This document shows positions 44,593 through 53,197 of a stretch of 64,000 bases of DNA, one piece after another. The stretch is from Micromonospora sp. WMMD1155 (GTDB lineage: Bacteria; Actinomycetota; Actinomycetes; Mycobacteriales; Micromonosporaceae): positions 1,400,501 through 1,464,500 of the forward strand of contig NZ_CP120742.1 in NCBI RefSeq assembly GCF_029581275.1. Reading direction: 5' to 3'. Each line of letters begins with the position of its first letter. Position 1 is the first letter of the stretch. A program made the translations under genes and the position numbers. The notes under the pieces were generated by a model. The model did not search any database. It was not told the origin of the DNA and was given only the letters and a program-made list of their open reading frames with translations.

Positions 44593-45768
44593 TCAGCCGA
44601 CGGTGGAGCCGAACACCTCGTCGCGCACGGCGTCCAGCGCGGTGCGCAGCGCGCCGTGCAGGATCGGCTCCTCGGTCAGCCCGGTCGACACCACCCGAGG
44701 TCGGACCAGGGTGATCGCCGCCACCTCCTGCTGCACCCGGTCGGCGAGCGCGGCGCCACCGGCCTGACCCACCTCGCCGGCGAGCACCACGAGCGGCGGG
44801 TCGAGCACCACGCAGGTGCTGGCCACGCCGATCGCGAGCCGGCGGGCCAGCTCGTCGAGCATCGGGCCGCCGTCGGCGCCGGCCGCGACGGCCGCGCGGA
44901 CCGCCTCGGCGGCGTCGGCGTCCGGGTAGCCGTGCTCACCGGCCACCGCGCGCACCGAGTCCGCGCCGACGAGCTGCTGGAAGGCCGGCTTGGCGCGACG
45001 GGAGACATCACGCGGGATGGGCGCGCCGGGCACCGGCAGGTAGCCGATCTCGCCGGCCGCGCCACTGCTGCCGTGGTGCAGCCGCCCGCCCAGCATGATC
45101 GCCAGCCCGACGCCGGCACCCACCCACACCAGCACGAAGTCCGAGAGCCCCTGCGCGGCGCCGGACTGCGCCTCGGCCACCGCGGCCAGGTTGACGTCGT
45201 TCTCGAAGACGACCGGGGTGTGCAGGTCCTCCCGCAACGCGGCGAGCAGGCCGCTGTGCCAGCGCGGCAGGTTGAAGGCGAACGTGATGTCGCCGGTGCC
45301 CGGGTCGACCAGGCCCGGCGTGCCGAGCACGATCCGGCGTACGCTGCTCAGCTGCGCCTGGGCGCTGCTCGCGGCCTGCACCACGGCGTTGTGCACCACA
45401 CCCACCGGATCGTCGGTGTCCCGGGTCGACTGCTCCACCCGGCCGATGACCGCACCGGTGATGTCGGCACAGGCGGCCACCACCCGGTCCGGCCCGACGT
45501 CGACCCCGACGACGTGCGCGCTGCCCGGGCGGACCGCGTAGAGCTGGGCGTTCGGCCCCCGCCCGCCGGCCTGCTCGCCGACGCGCGTGACCAGACCGCG
45601 CTCCTCCAGCCGCTCGACGAGCTGCGACGCGGTGACCTTGGACAGCCCGGTCAGCTCGCCGAGCCGGGCCCTGGTCAGCGGACCGCGTTCGAGGAGCAGT
45701 TCCAGCGCGGCACGGTCGTTGAGCGCCCGCAACAGGCGGGGGGTGCCGGGTAGCCGGGTCGCACTCAT
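44593..45768 (-). CDS. ROK family transcriptional regulator
   Basis: A 391-residue protein. An N-terminal winged helix-turn-helix (residues 15-70: LTRARLGELTGLSKVTASQL) is followed by the ROK sugar-kinase-like fold. The ATP-like loop is VVGVDVGPDRVV, and the sequence continues FENDVNLAAVAEA, then VWVGAGVGLAIMLGG and GAAGEIGYLPV. The ROK zinc-binding CxCGxxGC motif is not visible, which is seen in some ROK repressors and weakens kinase activity. It is divergent from a NagZ-like GH3 gene, with a 17-base palindrome just upstream of its start, so it probably represses both genes and responds to an amino sugar. ATG 45768 has GAGGA seven bases upstream. Confidence 0.92.
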   Translation of the reverse strand: MSATRLPGTPRLLRALNDRAALELLLERGPLTRARLGELTGLSKVTASQLVERLEERGLVTRVGEQAGGRGPNAQLYAVRPGSAHVVGVDVGPDRVVAACADITGAVIGRVEQSTRDTDDPVGVVHNAVVQAASSAQAQLSSVRRIVLGTPGLVDPGTGDITFAFNLPRWHSGLLAALREDLHTPVVFENDVNLAAVAEAQSGAAQGLSDFVLVWVGAGVGLAIMLGGRLHHGSSGAAGEIGYLPVPGAPIPRDVSRRAKPAFQQLVGADSVRAVAGEHGYPDADAAEAVRAAVAAGADGGPMLDELARRLAIGVASTCVVLDPPLVVLAGEVGQAGGAALADRVQQEVAAITLVRPRVVSTGLTEEPILHGALRTALDAVRDEVFGSTVG

Positions 45769-45784
45769 GACACGTCCTCTAGTT

Positions 45785-45801
45785 TTAGTAAACTTTGCTA
45801 A
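45785..45801. promoter_or_regulatory. Palindromic operator, probably for the ROK regulator
   Basis: ttagtaaactttgctaa has 8-base arms (ttagtaaa / tttgctaa) around a central c, with one mismatch. This A+T-rich word stands out in the G+C-rich surroundings and lies 17 bases before the ROK start, where it would overlap the promoter or start region. NagC/XylR-type ROK proteins bind similar TTAxxAAA-like palindromes. Confidence 0.65.
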
Positions 45802-45936
45802 CTGTAAACCGACCTGCGAACGGGTAGCCGTAGCGTAACGGTCACCCGACGGTGGGACGCTCGGCCGACTCGGCAGGGCCAAGACCACCACAGGTATGAC
45901 GTTTCGTACCCGCCGGGCACCGAAGGGGGAGATCAC

Positions 45937-47391
45937 GTGGGGCTGGATCCAGGACTGCGCCGACTGGCGCTCGGCACGCTACTGGCCGCGTACTCGGGGC
46001 AGGTCCCGCCGGACTGGGCGGTCGACCTGCTGACCGACGGGCTGGCCGGGCACACCCTGTTCGGCACCAACGTGCACGACCCGGCGCAGGTGGCGGCAAG
46101 CACCGCCGCGCTGCGCGCCGGACGACCGGACGTGCTCATCGCCATCGACGAGGAGGGTGGCGACGTGACCCGGCTGGCGCACGCCACCGGCAGCCCGTAC
46201 CCCGGAAACGCCGCCCTCGGCGCGATCGGCGACGTGGCGCTCACCCGACGGGTCTACCAGTCGATCGGCGCCGAACTGGCCGCGCTCGGCATCACCGTCA
46301 ACCTCGCCCCGACGGTGGACGTCAACACCGCCGACGACAACCCGGTGATCGGCACCCGGTCCTTCGGCGCGGATCCGGTGCGGGTCGCCGCCCACTCGGC
46401 CGCCGCCGTGGCCGGCCTGCAGGCGTCCGGCGTGGCCGCCTGCGCCAAACACTTCCCCGGGCACGGTGCCACGATCACCGACTCCCACCACGAGTTGCCC
46501 ACCGTGGACGCACCACTGACCCTGCTGCGCCAGCGGGACCTGCCGCCGTTCGCGGCGGTCGTCGCCGCCGGGGCGCGGGCCGTGATGACCGCGCACATCC
46601 GGGTTCCGGAACTCACCGGCGCCGACCCGGCCACCTTCAGCCGGGCCGTCCTGGTCGACCTGCTCCGTTCCGAGTACGGCTTCACCGGCGCCGTCATCAC
46701 CGACGCCCTGGAGATGAAGGGCGCGGCGGTGGCTGCCGGCGGGGTGGGCCCGGCCGCCGTCCGCGCCCTGGCCGCGGGCGCCGATCTGCTCTGCATCGGC
46801 GCCAAGGTCGACGTCGAGCTGGTCGAGCTGGTCGCCGCCGAGATCGTCGGCGCGCTCACCGACGGCCGGTTGACGACCGCGCGGGTCGAGGAGGCGGCCG
46901 GTCGCGCCGCCGAACTCGCCGCCTGGACCCGGGCCGCCGTCGCCTCGCCGACCACCCTCGACAACGACCTGGGGTACGCGGCAGCGCGGCGAGCCGTGCG
47001 GGTGGACGGCCTGCTCACCGGCCTGGACCAACCACTCGTGGTGCACCTGCACACCGAGTCGACGATCGCCGAGGGGCGGGTGCCGTGGGGCCTCGGTCCA
47101 CACCTCGACGGCGTGCAGGAGCTCCGGGTGATCGCCACCGAGGCCGACCCGTCGGGGCTGCGCGGGCTGGCCGGTGACCGACCCATCGTGCTGGTCGGGC
47201 GGCACCTGCACCGCCTTCCCGGCGGCCCGGAGCTGATCACCGACCTGGCCGCCCAGCACGCGGTGACGGTGGTGGAGATGGGCTGGCCGGCACAGTGGCG
47301 GCCGGCCGGCGTACGCGCCTTCGTCACCACCTACGGAGCGAGCCACGCCAACGGGCGTGCGGCGGCCGAGGCGCTCGGCCTGACCGGGTGA
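45937..47391 (+). CDS. GH3 beta-N-acetylhexosaminidase (NagZ-like)
   Basis: A 484-residue enzyme from GTG 45937 (GGGGGAGA upstream). Family marks: LIAIDEEGGDVTRLAHATG, NLAPTVDVNTADDNPVIG and the catalytic His/Asp block CAKHFPGHGATITDSHHELP. The nucleophile Asp lies in VITDALEMKG (NagZ enzymes usually read DDLxM). There is no signal peptide, so it acts in the cytosol. NagZ-type enzymes cut N-acetylglucosamine from muropeptides or chitin-derived sugars and often use phosphate in actinobacteria. About 130 C-terminal residues after the barrel form an extra alpha/beta domain as in GH3 beta-glucosidase-like proteins. Likely regulated by the divergent ROK protein. Confidence 0.9.
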   Translation: MGLDPGLRRLALGTLLAAYSGQVPPDWAVDLLTDGLAGHTLFGTNVHDPAQVAASTAALRAGRPDVLIAIDEEGGDVTRLAHATGSPYPGNAALGAIGDVALTRRVYQSIGAELAALGITVNLAPTVDVNTADDNPVIGTRSFGADPVRVAAHSAAAVAGLQASGVAACAKHFPGHGATITDSHHELPTVDAPLTLLRQRDLPPFAAVVAAGARAVMTAHIRVPELTGADPATFSRAVLVDLLRSEYGFTGAVITDALEMKGAAVAAGGVGPAAVRALAAGADLLCIGAKVDVELVELVAAEIVGALTDGRLTTARVEEAAGRAAELAAWTRAAVASPTTLDNDLGYAAARRAVRVDGLLTGLDQPLVVHLHTESTIAEGRVPWGLGPHLDGVQELRVIATEADPSGLRGLAGDRPIVLVGRHLHRLPGGPELITDLAAQHAVTVVEMGWPAQWRPAGVRAFVTTYGASHANGRAAAEALGLTG

Positions 47392-47600
47392 ACGGAGCGA
47401 TCGACCCCGGTACGGCACGCTACGTCACCGGCGGTTGAGCTACCGTGACCGGTCCAGCCGCAGGTCAAGTCCACTTTTCGACACTCCGAACCGACAGCCT
47501 AAGCCTTGCTCCACGCCTGTTCGATACGTAGCGTGATCGACATGTTCCGGCTCGCGCAGAGCGTGACCGGCGCACCGGAGCCGGGGCCTGGGGGGAGGTT

Positions 47601-47636
47601 GCGGACCGTGGATCCGGCCCGGGATCCACGGTCCGC
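47601..47636. terminator. 15-base-stem bidirectional terminator
   Basis: gcggaccgtggatcc and ggatccacggtccgc form a perfect stem with a 6-base loop, between the stops of the GH3 gene and the convergent GNAT gene. Confidence 0.8.
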
Positions 47637-47660
47637 GCCCATTACCGGCCTGCTGGCCGC

Positions 47661-48323
47661 TCAGCGTGGGTAGACCCCGTACGCCCGCCAGCCCCGATCC
47701 GGGAACCCGGCCGCGTCGGCGACCCGGGCGGACGCGTGATTGCCCCGCTCGTGCAGATAGGTCGGCACCGCTCCCTCGTCGAGGACCCGCCGTGCCGCCT
47801 GCGCCACGAGCCGACGGGCCAGGCCGCGCCCCTCGGCGGCCGGCACCGTGCCCACTGCCAACTCGTGCCCGTACGCGTCGTGCCGTTTGATCCCGGCACC
47901 CGCCAGGTAGGTGCCGTCCGGGTCACGAACCACCAGCACAGGTTGGTCGAAGAGCCGCAACCAGGGCGGCAACCCGGGAGCCGTCGGCTCGGTCCACTCC
48001 CCCACGTCGGGAAGCGGCGCGGGAGCCACGCTCCACCGGAAGGCGCCGTCGTGCACGCACCACTCCGGCAGCCCGACGGCCTCCGGCAGCGCGGCGAGCA
48101 GCCGATCGGGCGTACGCCGCACCAACGAGCGGATCGCCGCCACCCGCTCCGGTGCCACGGAGAGGACACCGCTCTGCCCGGTGTCCACGGCGAGCGCGGG
48201 GCGCAGCCGACCGTCCCAGGCCGGTTGGGCCCGTCGGCGCGAGGCGACCACGTGCAACCCCGGCCCGGCCGGCCACTGGCCGAGCCAGCTGGCCAGGTGC
48301 AGTTGGAGCCGCCGGTCGAGCAT
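47661..48323 (-). CDS. GNAT-like acetyltransferase
   Basis: A 220-residue protein. The C-terminal 110 residues carry a GNAT core: VLVVRDPDGTYLAGAGI, then the acetyl-CoA loop GTVPAAEGRGLARRLVAQAA and LHERGNHASARVADAAGF near the end. The first 100 residues are not a recognised domain. Substrate unknown. ATG 48323. Confidence 0.82.
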   Translation of the reverse strand: MLDRRLQLHLASWLGQWPAGPGLHVVASRRRAQPAWDGRLRPALAVDTGQSGVLSVAPERVAAIRSLVRRTPDRLLAALPEAVGLPEWCVHDGAFRWSVAPAPLPDVGEWTEPTAPGLPPWLRLFDQPVLVVRDPDGTYLAGAGIKRHDAYGHELAVGTVPAAEGRGLARRLVAQAARRVLDEGAVPTYLHERGNHASARVADAAGFPDRGWRAYGVYPR

Positions 48324-48493
48324 CAGACCTCCCCGTCACCCGGCCCGTCGTGGATCACCGTACGCCGGGTGGCCCGATCGGGCGGACGAACCGTGCGGGC
48401 CGGACCCGACCGCCGTGGGGCGGAACCAGGCGAACGAATCGACCGTCATATCTATTTCCATACCTGGACACCTTTGTTTGGGACGGTGAACGC

Positions 48494-48688
48494 ATGCCGA
48501 TGCAGCCGAGCGACAACTACCAGCAGGACCCCGAGCGACTCTGGCGGGCGGCGGAGACCGTCGGCGGCATCCCTCCGCAGCCGCGCTACCGCCACCCCCG
48601 CGCGGTCGGCGCCGGCGACCTGCCGTGGAGCGGACTGAACAAGATGTCCTCCGGCAGTTCCACTCGACACCGCCTGAACCGCCAGTGA
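48494..48688 (+). CDS. Small hypothetical protein, 64 residues
   Basis: ATG 48494 opens MPMQPSDNYQQDPERLWRAA. The remainder (VGGIPPQPRYRHPRAVG, then GDLPWSGLNKMSSGSSTRHR) is polar and probably unstructured, with no signal or membrane segment. The start has only a weak ribosome binding site. The composition looks like a real coding region rather than chance, but I do not recognise the protein. Confidence 0.55.
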   Translation: MPMQPSDNYQQDPERLWRAAETVGGIPPQPRYRHPRAVGAGDLPWSGLNKMSSGSSTRHRLNRQ

Positions 48689-48809
48689 CGCAGCAGCGAG
48701 GCTCCCGCGCGGGCGACACACCGGGGAGGTCCAGCGGCGGCTTTCGCACACCTGTCGGGTAATTTCTTGTGGTCCGGCATCCCGGCCAACGACAGGAGAA
48801 GCTCCGCGC

Positions 48810-49328
48810 ATGGGCAAGAAGACGATCCACGTCTCCGACTTCACCGGCACGGTTCTGCAGCAGGACGACGAGGTGGTCCGCGTCGTGGTGCTGGAGCACC
48901 CGGACCTGGTCGCCGGGCCCGTGCAGTTGGACGCCACGCCGACCGAGGTGGAGAACATCGACGACGCCGCCCTGGACGTGGCGGTGGTCGAGATCCACGA
49001 CCGGCACGGCGGCGGCGAGCCCCGCCGGGTGGTGTTGACAGCCAGCGAGTTCGACGCGATGGCCACCGACGTACCGATGGCCCAACTACTGAAGACGGCC
49101 GAGCGGGTCCGCCCGCCCAAGGCCCGCAAGAGCGCCGAGAAGATCGACTACGGCACGCTGGAGCACGCCGGCAAACCGCACCGTGGTCGGGTGACCGAGG
49201 AGGAGGCCCGACTGGTACGCGAGCAGCTCGACGAGGTCAACAAGCGCCTCGCCGACGCGGGCGTGCGCCAGATCGACCCTGCCGATCCGGAGCACGCCCT
49301 GCGCTACGGCTTCTCCGACGCCTCCTGA
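48810..49328 (+). CDS. Conserved protein of unknown function, 172 residues
   Basis: ATG 48810 has AGGAGAAG upstream. It opens MGKKTIHVSDFTGTVLQQDD and has beta-strand-like VVRVVVLEHPDLVAGPVQLD, then a charged helix-rich second half with RPPKARKSAEKIDYGTLEH and EEEARLVREQLDEVNKRLAD. The beginning is faintly similar in style to Lsr2 N-termini (a short basic beta hairpin) but lacks the DNA-binding AT-hook-like tail, so I do not call it Lsr2. Cytosolic; role unknown. It is convergent with the lipoprotein gene, 10 bases between stops. Confidence 0.75.
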   Translation: MGKKTIHVSDFTGTVLQQDDEVVRVVVLEHPDLVAGPVQLDATPTEVENIDDAALDVAVVEIHDRHGGGEPRRVVLTASEFDAMATDVPMAQLLKTAERVRPPKARKSAEKIDYGTLEHAGKPHRGRVTEEEARLVREQLDEVNKRLADAGVRQIDPADPEHALRYGFSDAS

Positions 49329-49338
49329 CCCGACCGCG

Positions 49339-49824
49339 TCAGCAGGCCTTCTTCGCCTTGTCGCGGAAGGCGGTCTCGGTGACCGCCTTCCGCTTCGTGC
49401 CGCCGTCGCTCACGAGAACCTGGTCCGGCCCGAGCTCGGTCAGCTGCGCCAGGGTGAAGTGAACGGAATCAGCATCGGTTTGATCACCGTAAGCGGTGAC
49501 CGCGTACTCGACGGCGGGCTCGAAGGTGGCGAGTGTCTGCTGCTCGACCGTCCAGGCGGGCGGTGGCTCCAGCAGGGTCACCGCCTCAGCCTCCGCACCG
49601 CCCTCCCGGATGATCGCCCACTTCTTGGTCGGCGTTACACCGATGGTGAAGACGCTGATCCGGTCCGCCGTGAACACGCCACATTCGGCCACGAGCAGGG
49701 TCGGTTGCTCGTTGACGACGCGCAGCGCGAGCACCGGCTTGTCCACCGGGCTACACGCGGTGGCCCCTGCCAGGGCGGCGAGCGCCGCCAAGACGCCCAC
49801 CGCCCGGACAAGTGATCGATTCAT
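49339..49824 (-). CDS. Small secreted lipoprotein, candidate partner of the ALF protein
   Basis: A 161-residue protein from ATG 49824. The N-terminus is a signal peptide with a likely lipobox around Cys 23 (LAALAGATACSPVDKP). The mature part is a small beta-rich domain (VLALRVVNEQPTLLVAECGV; ISVFTIGVTPTKKWAIIREG) with two further Cys, one of them the last residue. It starts 10 bases after the stop of the large ALF-repeat gene on the same strand, so it is co-transcribed with it. In polymorphic toxin loci a small gene in this position is usually the immunity protein; a surface lipoprotein would be placed to meet an extracellular toxin. This role is inference only. Confidence 0.75.
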   Translation of the reverse strand: MNRSLVRAVGVLAALAALAGATACSPVDKPVLALRVVNEQPTLLVAECGVFTADRISVFTIGVTPTKKWAIIREGGAEAEAVTLLEPPPAWTVEQQTLATFEPAVEYAVTAYGDQTDADSVHFTLAQLTELGPDQVLVSDGGTKRKAVTETAFRDKAKKAC

Positions 49825-49834
49825 CGGTCTCCAC

Positions 49835-52800
49835 CTAACAGAAGATGTTGATCCAACATCTTTCGAACTCGATGAACGGCTCTCCGTACTTCCAGTACTT
49901 CCCCATGTACGGATTGGCACCGACCTCCCAGGGGTTGCCATTCCCATCTGTGCCGGTCAGGAGATTGGAGACCCCTGCGCCGAGGTAGTACAGCGTAAGG
50001 AATTGAGTTGGCGGGAGATACTGCCACTGGTCTGAGTGCCGCGCCTCATGTTCGAGGAGGTTGGGGCCGTAGGTGCTGGCGTCCACACCCGCGGCCCGCA
50101 GCAGTTCCCGGTCCCGCGCCTCCTCTTCCAGCAGGTCGTCGAGTTCGTCCCGACTCTTCGGATAGAGCATGTAATCGCCGATGGTCATCGTGCGGTCCTT
50201 CGGCGTACTCACATCGGTGCAGATGATCTGCTTGGCACCGGTGAAGCAGTTGCCTCCCCACATCGCCAGCGCCGTCAAGGCGAGGGCGTTGTTGCCCAGC
50301 AACTGATTACCCAACCGCCTCGGGTCCTCCCCGGTCGGCTGGTCCAGTCGCGGCCCGTCGGGCGGCCCGCCCGGGTTCTGTGCCGCCTCCTGGCGCTGGA
50401 GGGTGACGGCTGCGGCCAGCGCCGCCGCTGCCTCCGCGGCGGCCTGGTCGGCACTTCGACCGGCGGCCAACGCCGAGGCGCGGGCCCGGTCCGCGGCGTC
50501 GTACGCCGCGCTGGCGTAGGCGCTCGCCCGTGCCGCGGCGTCAGTGGCCCTGGCAGCCGACGCGGCGGCGTTCGCCGCACTCTGCCGCGCCGAGGCGGCG
50601 GCGGCCTTCGCGACCTGCGCCGCCTGCGCGGCCTGGATCGCCGATGCCGCTGCCGACTGCGCCGACTGCATGGCCTGGGTGGCGTAGCCGGCGGCCTGGC
50701 TGGCCGCCTGCTGGGCCTCCAGTGCGTACCGCGCCGCGTCCTCGGCCGCCTTGCGGGCCACCGCCGCGACCCGGGCCGCCTCGGCGGCGTCCTTACGCGC
50801 GTTGGCGGCGTAACCGGCCGCCTCGGCGACCAGGCCGCGCACCCGCGCCACGTGGGTGACCGCCTCCAGGTCCCGCCGTTGCGCCCGGAACTGCCCGTCG
50901 GCCAGGAAGTCCTTCAGGAACGCCCGGGAACCCTCCAGGGCCACCTGGGCGGCGGACTTCACCTCGGGGCCACCGGCGGACATGATCTGGCCGACCTTGA
51001 TCCGGTCGTCGATCTCGGCCGCGGCGTACTGCCCGGTCATCAGGAACTCGTGCCGGTCGGCCTCGGTGCCGTTGAGCGCCGCCTGCCCCCTGGTCTTCAT
51101 GGTCGGCCCACCCGCGGTGATCAGCTGACCGATCTGGATGCGGTCGTCCTGCTCCTTGCCCACGTAGTCCCTGGTGCGCAGGAACCCCTCGACGTCGTCG
51201 TGGTCACCGGCGAGGGCCGCCTTCGCCGCGTCGCGCAGTGCGGGCTTGCCCAGGGCACCGATGTGCCGCACGCGCGCGCGGTCGTCCTCCTCCGCCGCCA
51301 CGGCCCGTCCGGAGGCCAGGAAGGTCCGCAGGTCCGCCTCGGAACCCGCGAGGGCCTCGGAGGCTGCCTGACGGGTCCACTGACCACCGGTGCGGACGAG
51401 GCGCGCGGCCGCGAGCCGGCCACTGGACAGCACGACTGCCGAAGGCGCTCCGGCTGCGCTGGCCTCGGCCAACCACTGCCGCGTCTGCGCGTCCAGCCGG
51501 GCCTCCTCGGCCGCGTCGTCGGCGGCCCGGGCCGACTCCGCCTGCTCGGCGAGCCGGGCCTCCTTGGCGTCCTGCACGCCGTACTCCGTCTGGGCCGCCA
51601 ACCGCTCCACGTCCGCGACCCGGGCGGCCTCCTCGACCGCCGCGGCCTGGTTCGCCGCTGCGGTGGCGGTGTTGGCGGCGGCCAGCGCACCGGCCGCGTG
51701 CTGGGTCGACTTGGCTGCGGCTGTCGCGGCGTCACCAGCGTGCGCAGCCGCGTCGTCGGCCGCTGCGGCAGCCGCGGTCGCGTGCGCGGCGGCGTCCATC
51801 GCCGCCTGGTACGCCTGGTTGGCCGCCTGCGCCGACTGCCGGGCGAACCGGTCGGCCTCGTTCGCCGCACGGGTCGCGGCGGCGGCGTTGCGCTGTGCGG
51901 CCTCGGCCGCCGCGCGGGCCCGCGCCGCCTCCGCCGCCGCCACGTTGGACTGCCCACCGGCTGCGGCGGCTGCCGCAGCGGCAGCCGCCGCGTGCGCTCC
52001 GGCGTTGGCGGCGTTGAGCGCCGCTCCACTGGCCGCCTGCGCCGCGTTGCCGGCCGCCTTCGAGGCGTCGGCCGCCTTCCGGGCGTCCGCCGCCACCTTG
52101 CGCGCCGTCGCGGCGGCCTGGCGGGCCGCCTCCGCCTTGCTCGCGTCGGTCGCCGCTGCGGCTGCCGCCCCGAACGCCTTGGAGGCCGCCTGGCCGGCGA
52201 GGGTCGCCGCCGAGGCGGCCCGGGCCGCGGCGTTCGAGGCGAGTCGGGCGGCGTTGTTGGCCGCCTTCGCCGCGCTGACCGCGGTCCGCGCCGCGTCCGC
52301 CGCACGAGCCGCCGCGTCGGCGGCCCGGGCCGCTGCGCGGGAGGCCCGCTCGGCGGAGTTCTGCGCGGCCTGGGTCTCGGCCTTGGCGCGCTCGGCGGCC
52401 TCCTTGGCCAGCCGGGACGCCTCCACCGCCTGGGCGGAGGCGAGCTTCGCGGCCTCGGTCTCCTCGGCCGCCAACTCGCCGGCTTCCTTGGCCCGGCTCA
52501 CCAGCGACGACAGCGTGCTGATCTCCTGGTCGCGCGCCCGCGCCACGTGTTGCCCGGCGATCAGGAATTCCCGCAGGTCCTGACCGGTGCCGCCGTTGAG
52601 TGCCTGTTGGGCGGACTCCCGAACGACCGGGCCGCCGGCGGAGATGATCTGCGCGATGCGGATCCGGTCGTCGAGGGTGCGGGCCTGGTCCAGGCCGAGG
52701 TAGAAGAAGTTGAGGACCTGCTGGTGATCGCCGTTCAGCGCGGTCTGACCGGCGGCCTTGACCTGCGGCCCACCAGCGGAGATGACCTGGCCAAGCTTGA

Positions 52801-53197
52801 TGCGCAGGTCGATGGCCAACGGTTCCTCGTAGCCACTGTCGAGGAAGGCCCGGACATCGGCGGGCGAGCCGGCCAGAGCGGCCTCGGCCGCGGCGCGGGT
52901 GGTGCTACCGCCCGCGGCCTGCAACTGCGCCACCTGCACCCGGTCGTCGTGCGCCTGGGCGGCGGCCAATCCGGCGTCCAGGAAGGCCCGCAGGTCGGCG
53001 TCCGAACCGGTGAGCGCCAACTCGGCGGCGCGGACGACCTCCGGGCCACCGGTCAGCAGAAGGTCGACGCAGCGCTGCCGGTCGGCTGGGGTCGGTGGGT
53101 CGGCCTGTGCCGGCGCGGCGAACATCCCGCCGGCCACTGTCAACACGACGGCGGCTCCCATGGTGCGCCACAGCAACCGTCTGAATGAATGCCTCAA
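49835..53197 (-). CDS. Secreted ALF-repeat coiled-coil protein with C-terminal HExxH domain
   Basis: An 1120-residue protein using TTG 53197 as start, with GGGGGAG four bases before it. A signal peptide ends APAQA/DPP near residue 32. Residues about 40-225 hold four ALF-type repeats (GGSTTRAAAEAALAGSPADV is one), and about 620-850 five more (GGPTMKTRGQAALNGTEADR). Between them (225-600) and after (855-985) are very Ala-rich coiled-coil stretches. The last 130 residues differ: Cys pair in GGNCFTGAKQIICTD, IGDYMLYPKS, and LLEHEARHSDQWQYLPP with a zinc-protease HExxH (HEARH, residues 1050-1054, bases 50036-50050), ending in another Cys pair. ALF repeats occur in actinobacterial polymorphic toxins. 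The HExxH domain as toxin or surface protease is inferred; no fifth ligand or similarity was checked. Confidence 0.85.
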   Translation of the reverse strand: MRHSFRRLLWRTMGAAVVLTVAGGMFAAPAQADPPTPADRQRCVDLLLTGGPEVVRAAELALTGSDADLRAFLDAGLAAAQAHDDRVQVAQLQAAGGSTTRAAAEAALAGSPADVRAFLDSGYEEPLAIDLRIKLGQVISAGGPQVKAAGQTALNGDHQQVLNFFYLGLDQARTLDDRIRIAQIISAGGPVVRESAQQALNGGTGQDLREFLIAGQHVARARDQEISTLSSLVSRAKEAGELAAEETEAAKLASAQAVEASRLAKEAAERAKAETQAAQNSAERASRAAARAADAAARAADAARTAVSAAKAANNAARLASNAAARAASAATLAGQAASKAFGAAAAAATDASKAEAARQAAATARKVAADARKAADASKAAGNAAQAASGAALNAANAGAHAAAAAAAAAAAGGQSNVAAAEAARARAAAEAAQRNAAAATRAANEADRFARQSAQAANQAYQAAMDAAAHATAAAAAADDAAAHAGDAATAAAKSTQHAAGALAAANTATAAANQAAAVEEAARVADVERLAAQTEYGVQDAKEARLAEQAESARAADDAAEEARLDAQTRQWLAEASAAGAPSAVVLSSGRLAAARLVRTGGQWTRQAASEALAGSEADLRTFLASGRAVAAEEDDRARVRHIGALGKPALRDAAKAALAGDHDDVEGFLRTRDYVGKEQDDRIQIGQLITAGGPTMKTRGQAALNGTEADRHEFLMTGQYAAAEIDDRIKVGQIMSAGGPEVKSAAQVALEGSRAFLKDFLADGQFRAQRRDLEAVTHVARVRGLVAEAAGYAANARKDAAEAARVAAVARKAAEDAARYALEAQQAASQAAGYATQAMQSAQSAAASAIQAAQAAQVAKAAAASARQSAANAAASAARATDAAARASAYASAAYDAADRARASALAAGRSADQAAAEAAAALAAAVTLQRQEAAQNPGGPPDGPRLDQPTGEDPRRLGNQLLGNNALALTALAMWGGNCFTGAKQIICTDVSTPKDRTMTIGDYMLYPKSRDELDDLLEEEARDRELLRAAGVDASTYGPNLLEHEARHSDQWQYLPPTQFLTLYYLGAGVSNLLTGTDGNGNPWEVGANPYMGKYWKYGEPFIEFERCWINIFC

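Noticed and set aside
47542..47673. A 43-codon ORF reading through the hairpin between the GH3 and GNAT genes
   Set aside because: Most of its second half is the palindromic terminator read as codons, and no ribosome binding site precedes it.
48810..49328. Lsr2 nucleoid protein
   Set aside because: The short N-terminal resemblance does not extend to the Lsr2 DNA-binding tail, and the length is wrong.
50036..53188. A very long open frame on the plus strand, opposite the ALF gene
   Set aside because: It is the antisense shadow of Ala-rich codons (gcc/gcg), which stay open in several frames; its Arg/Gly/Leu composition is not protein-like.
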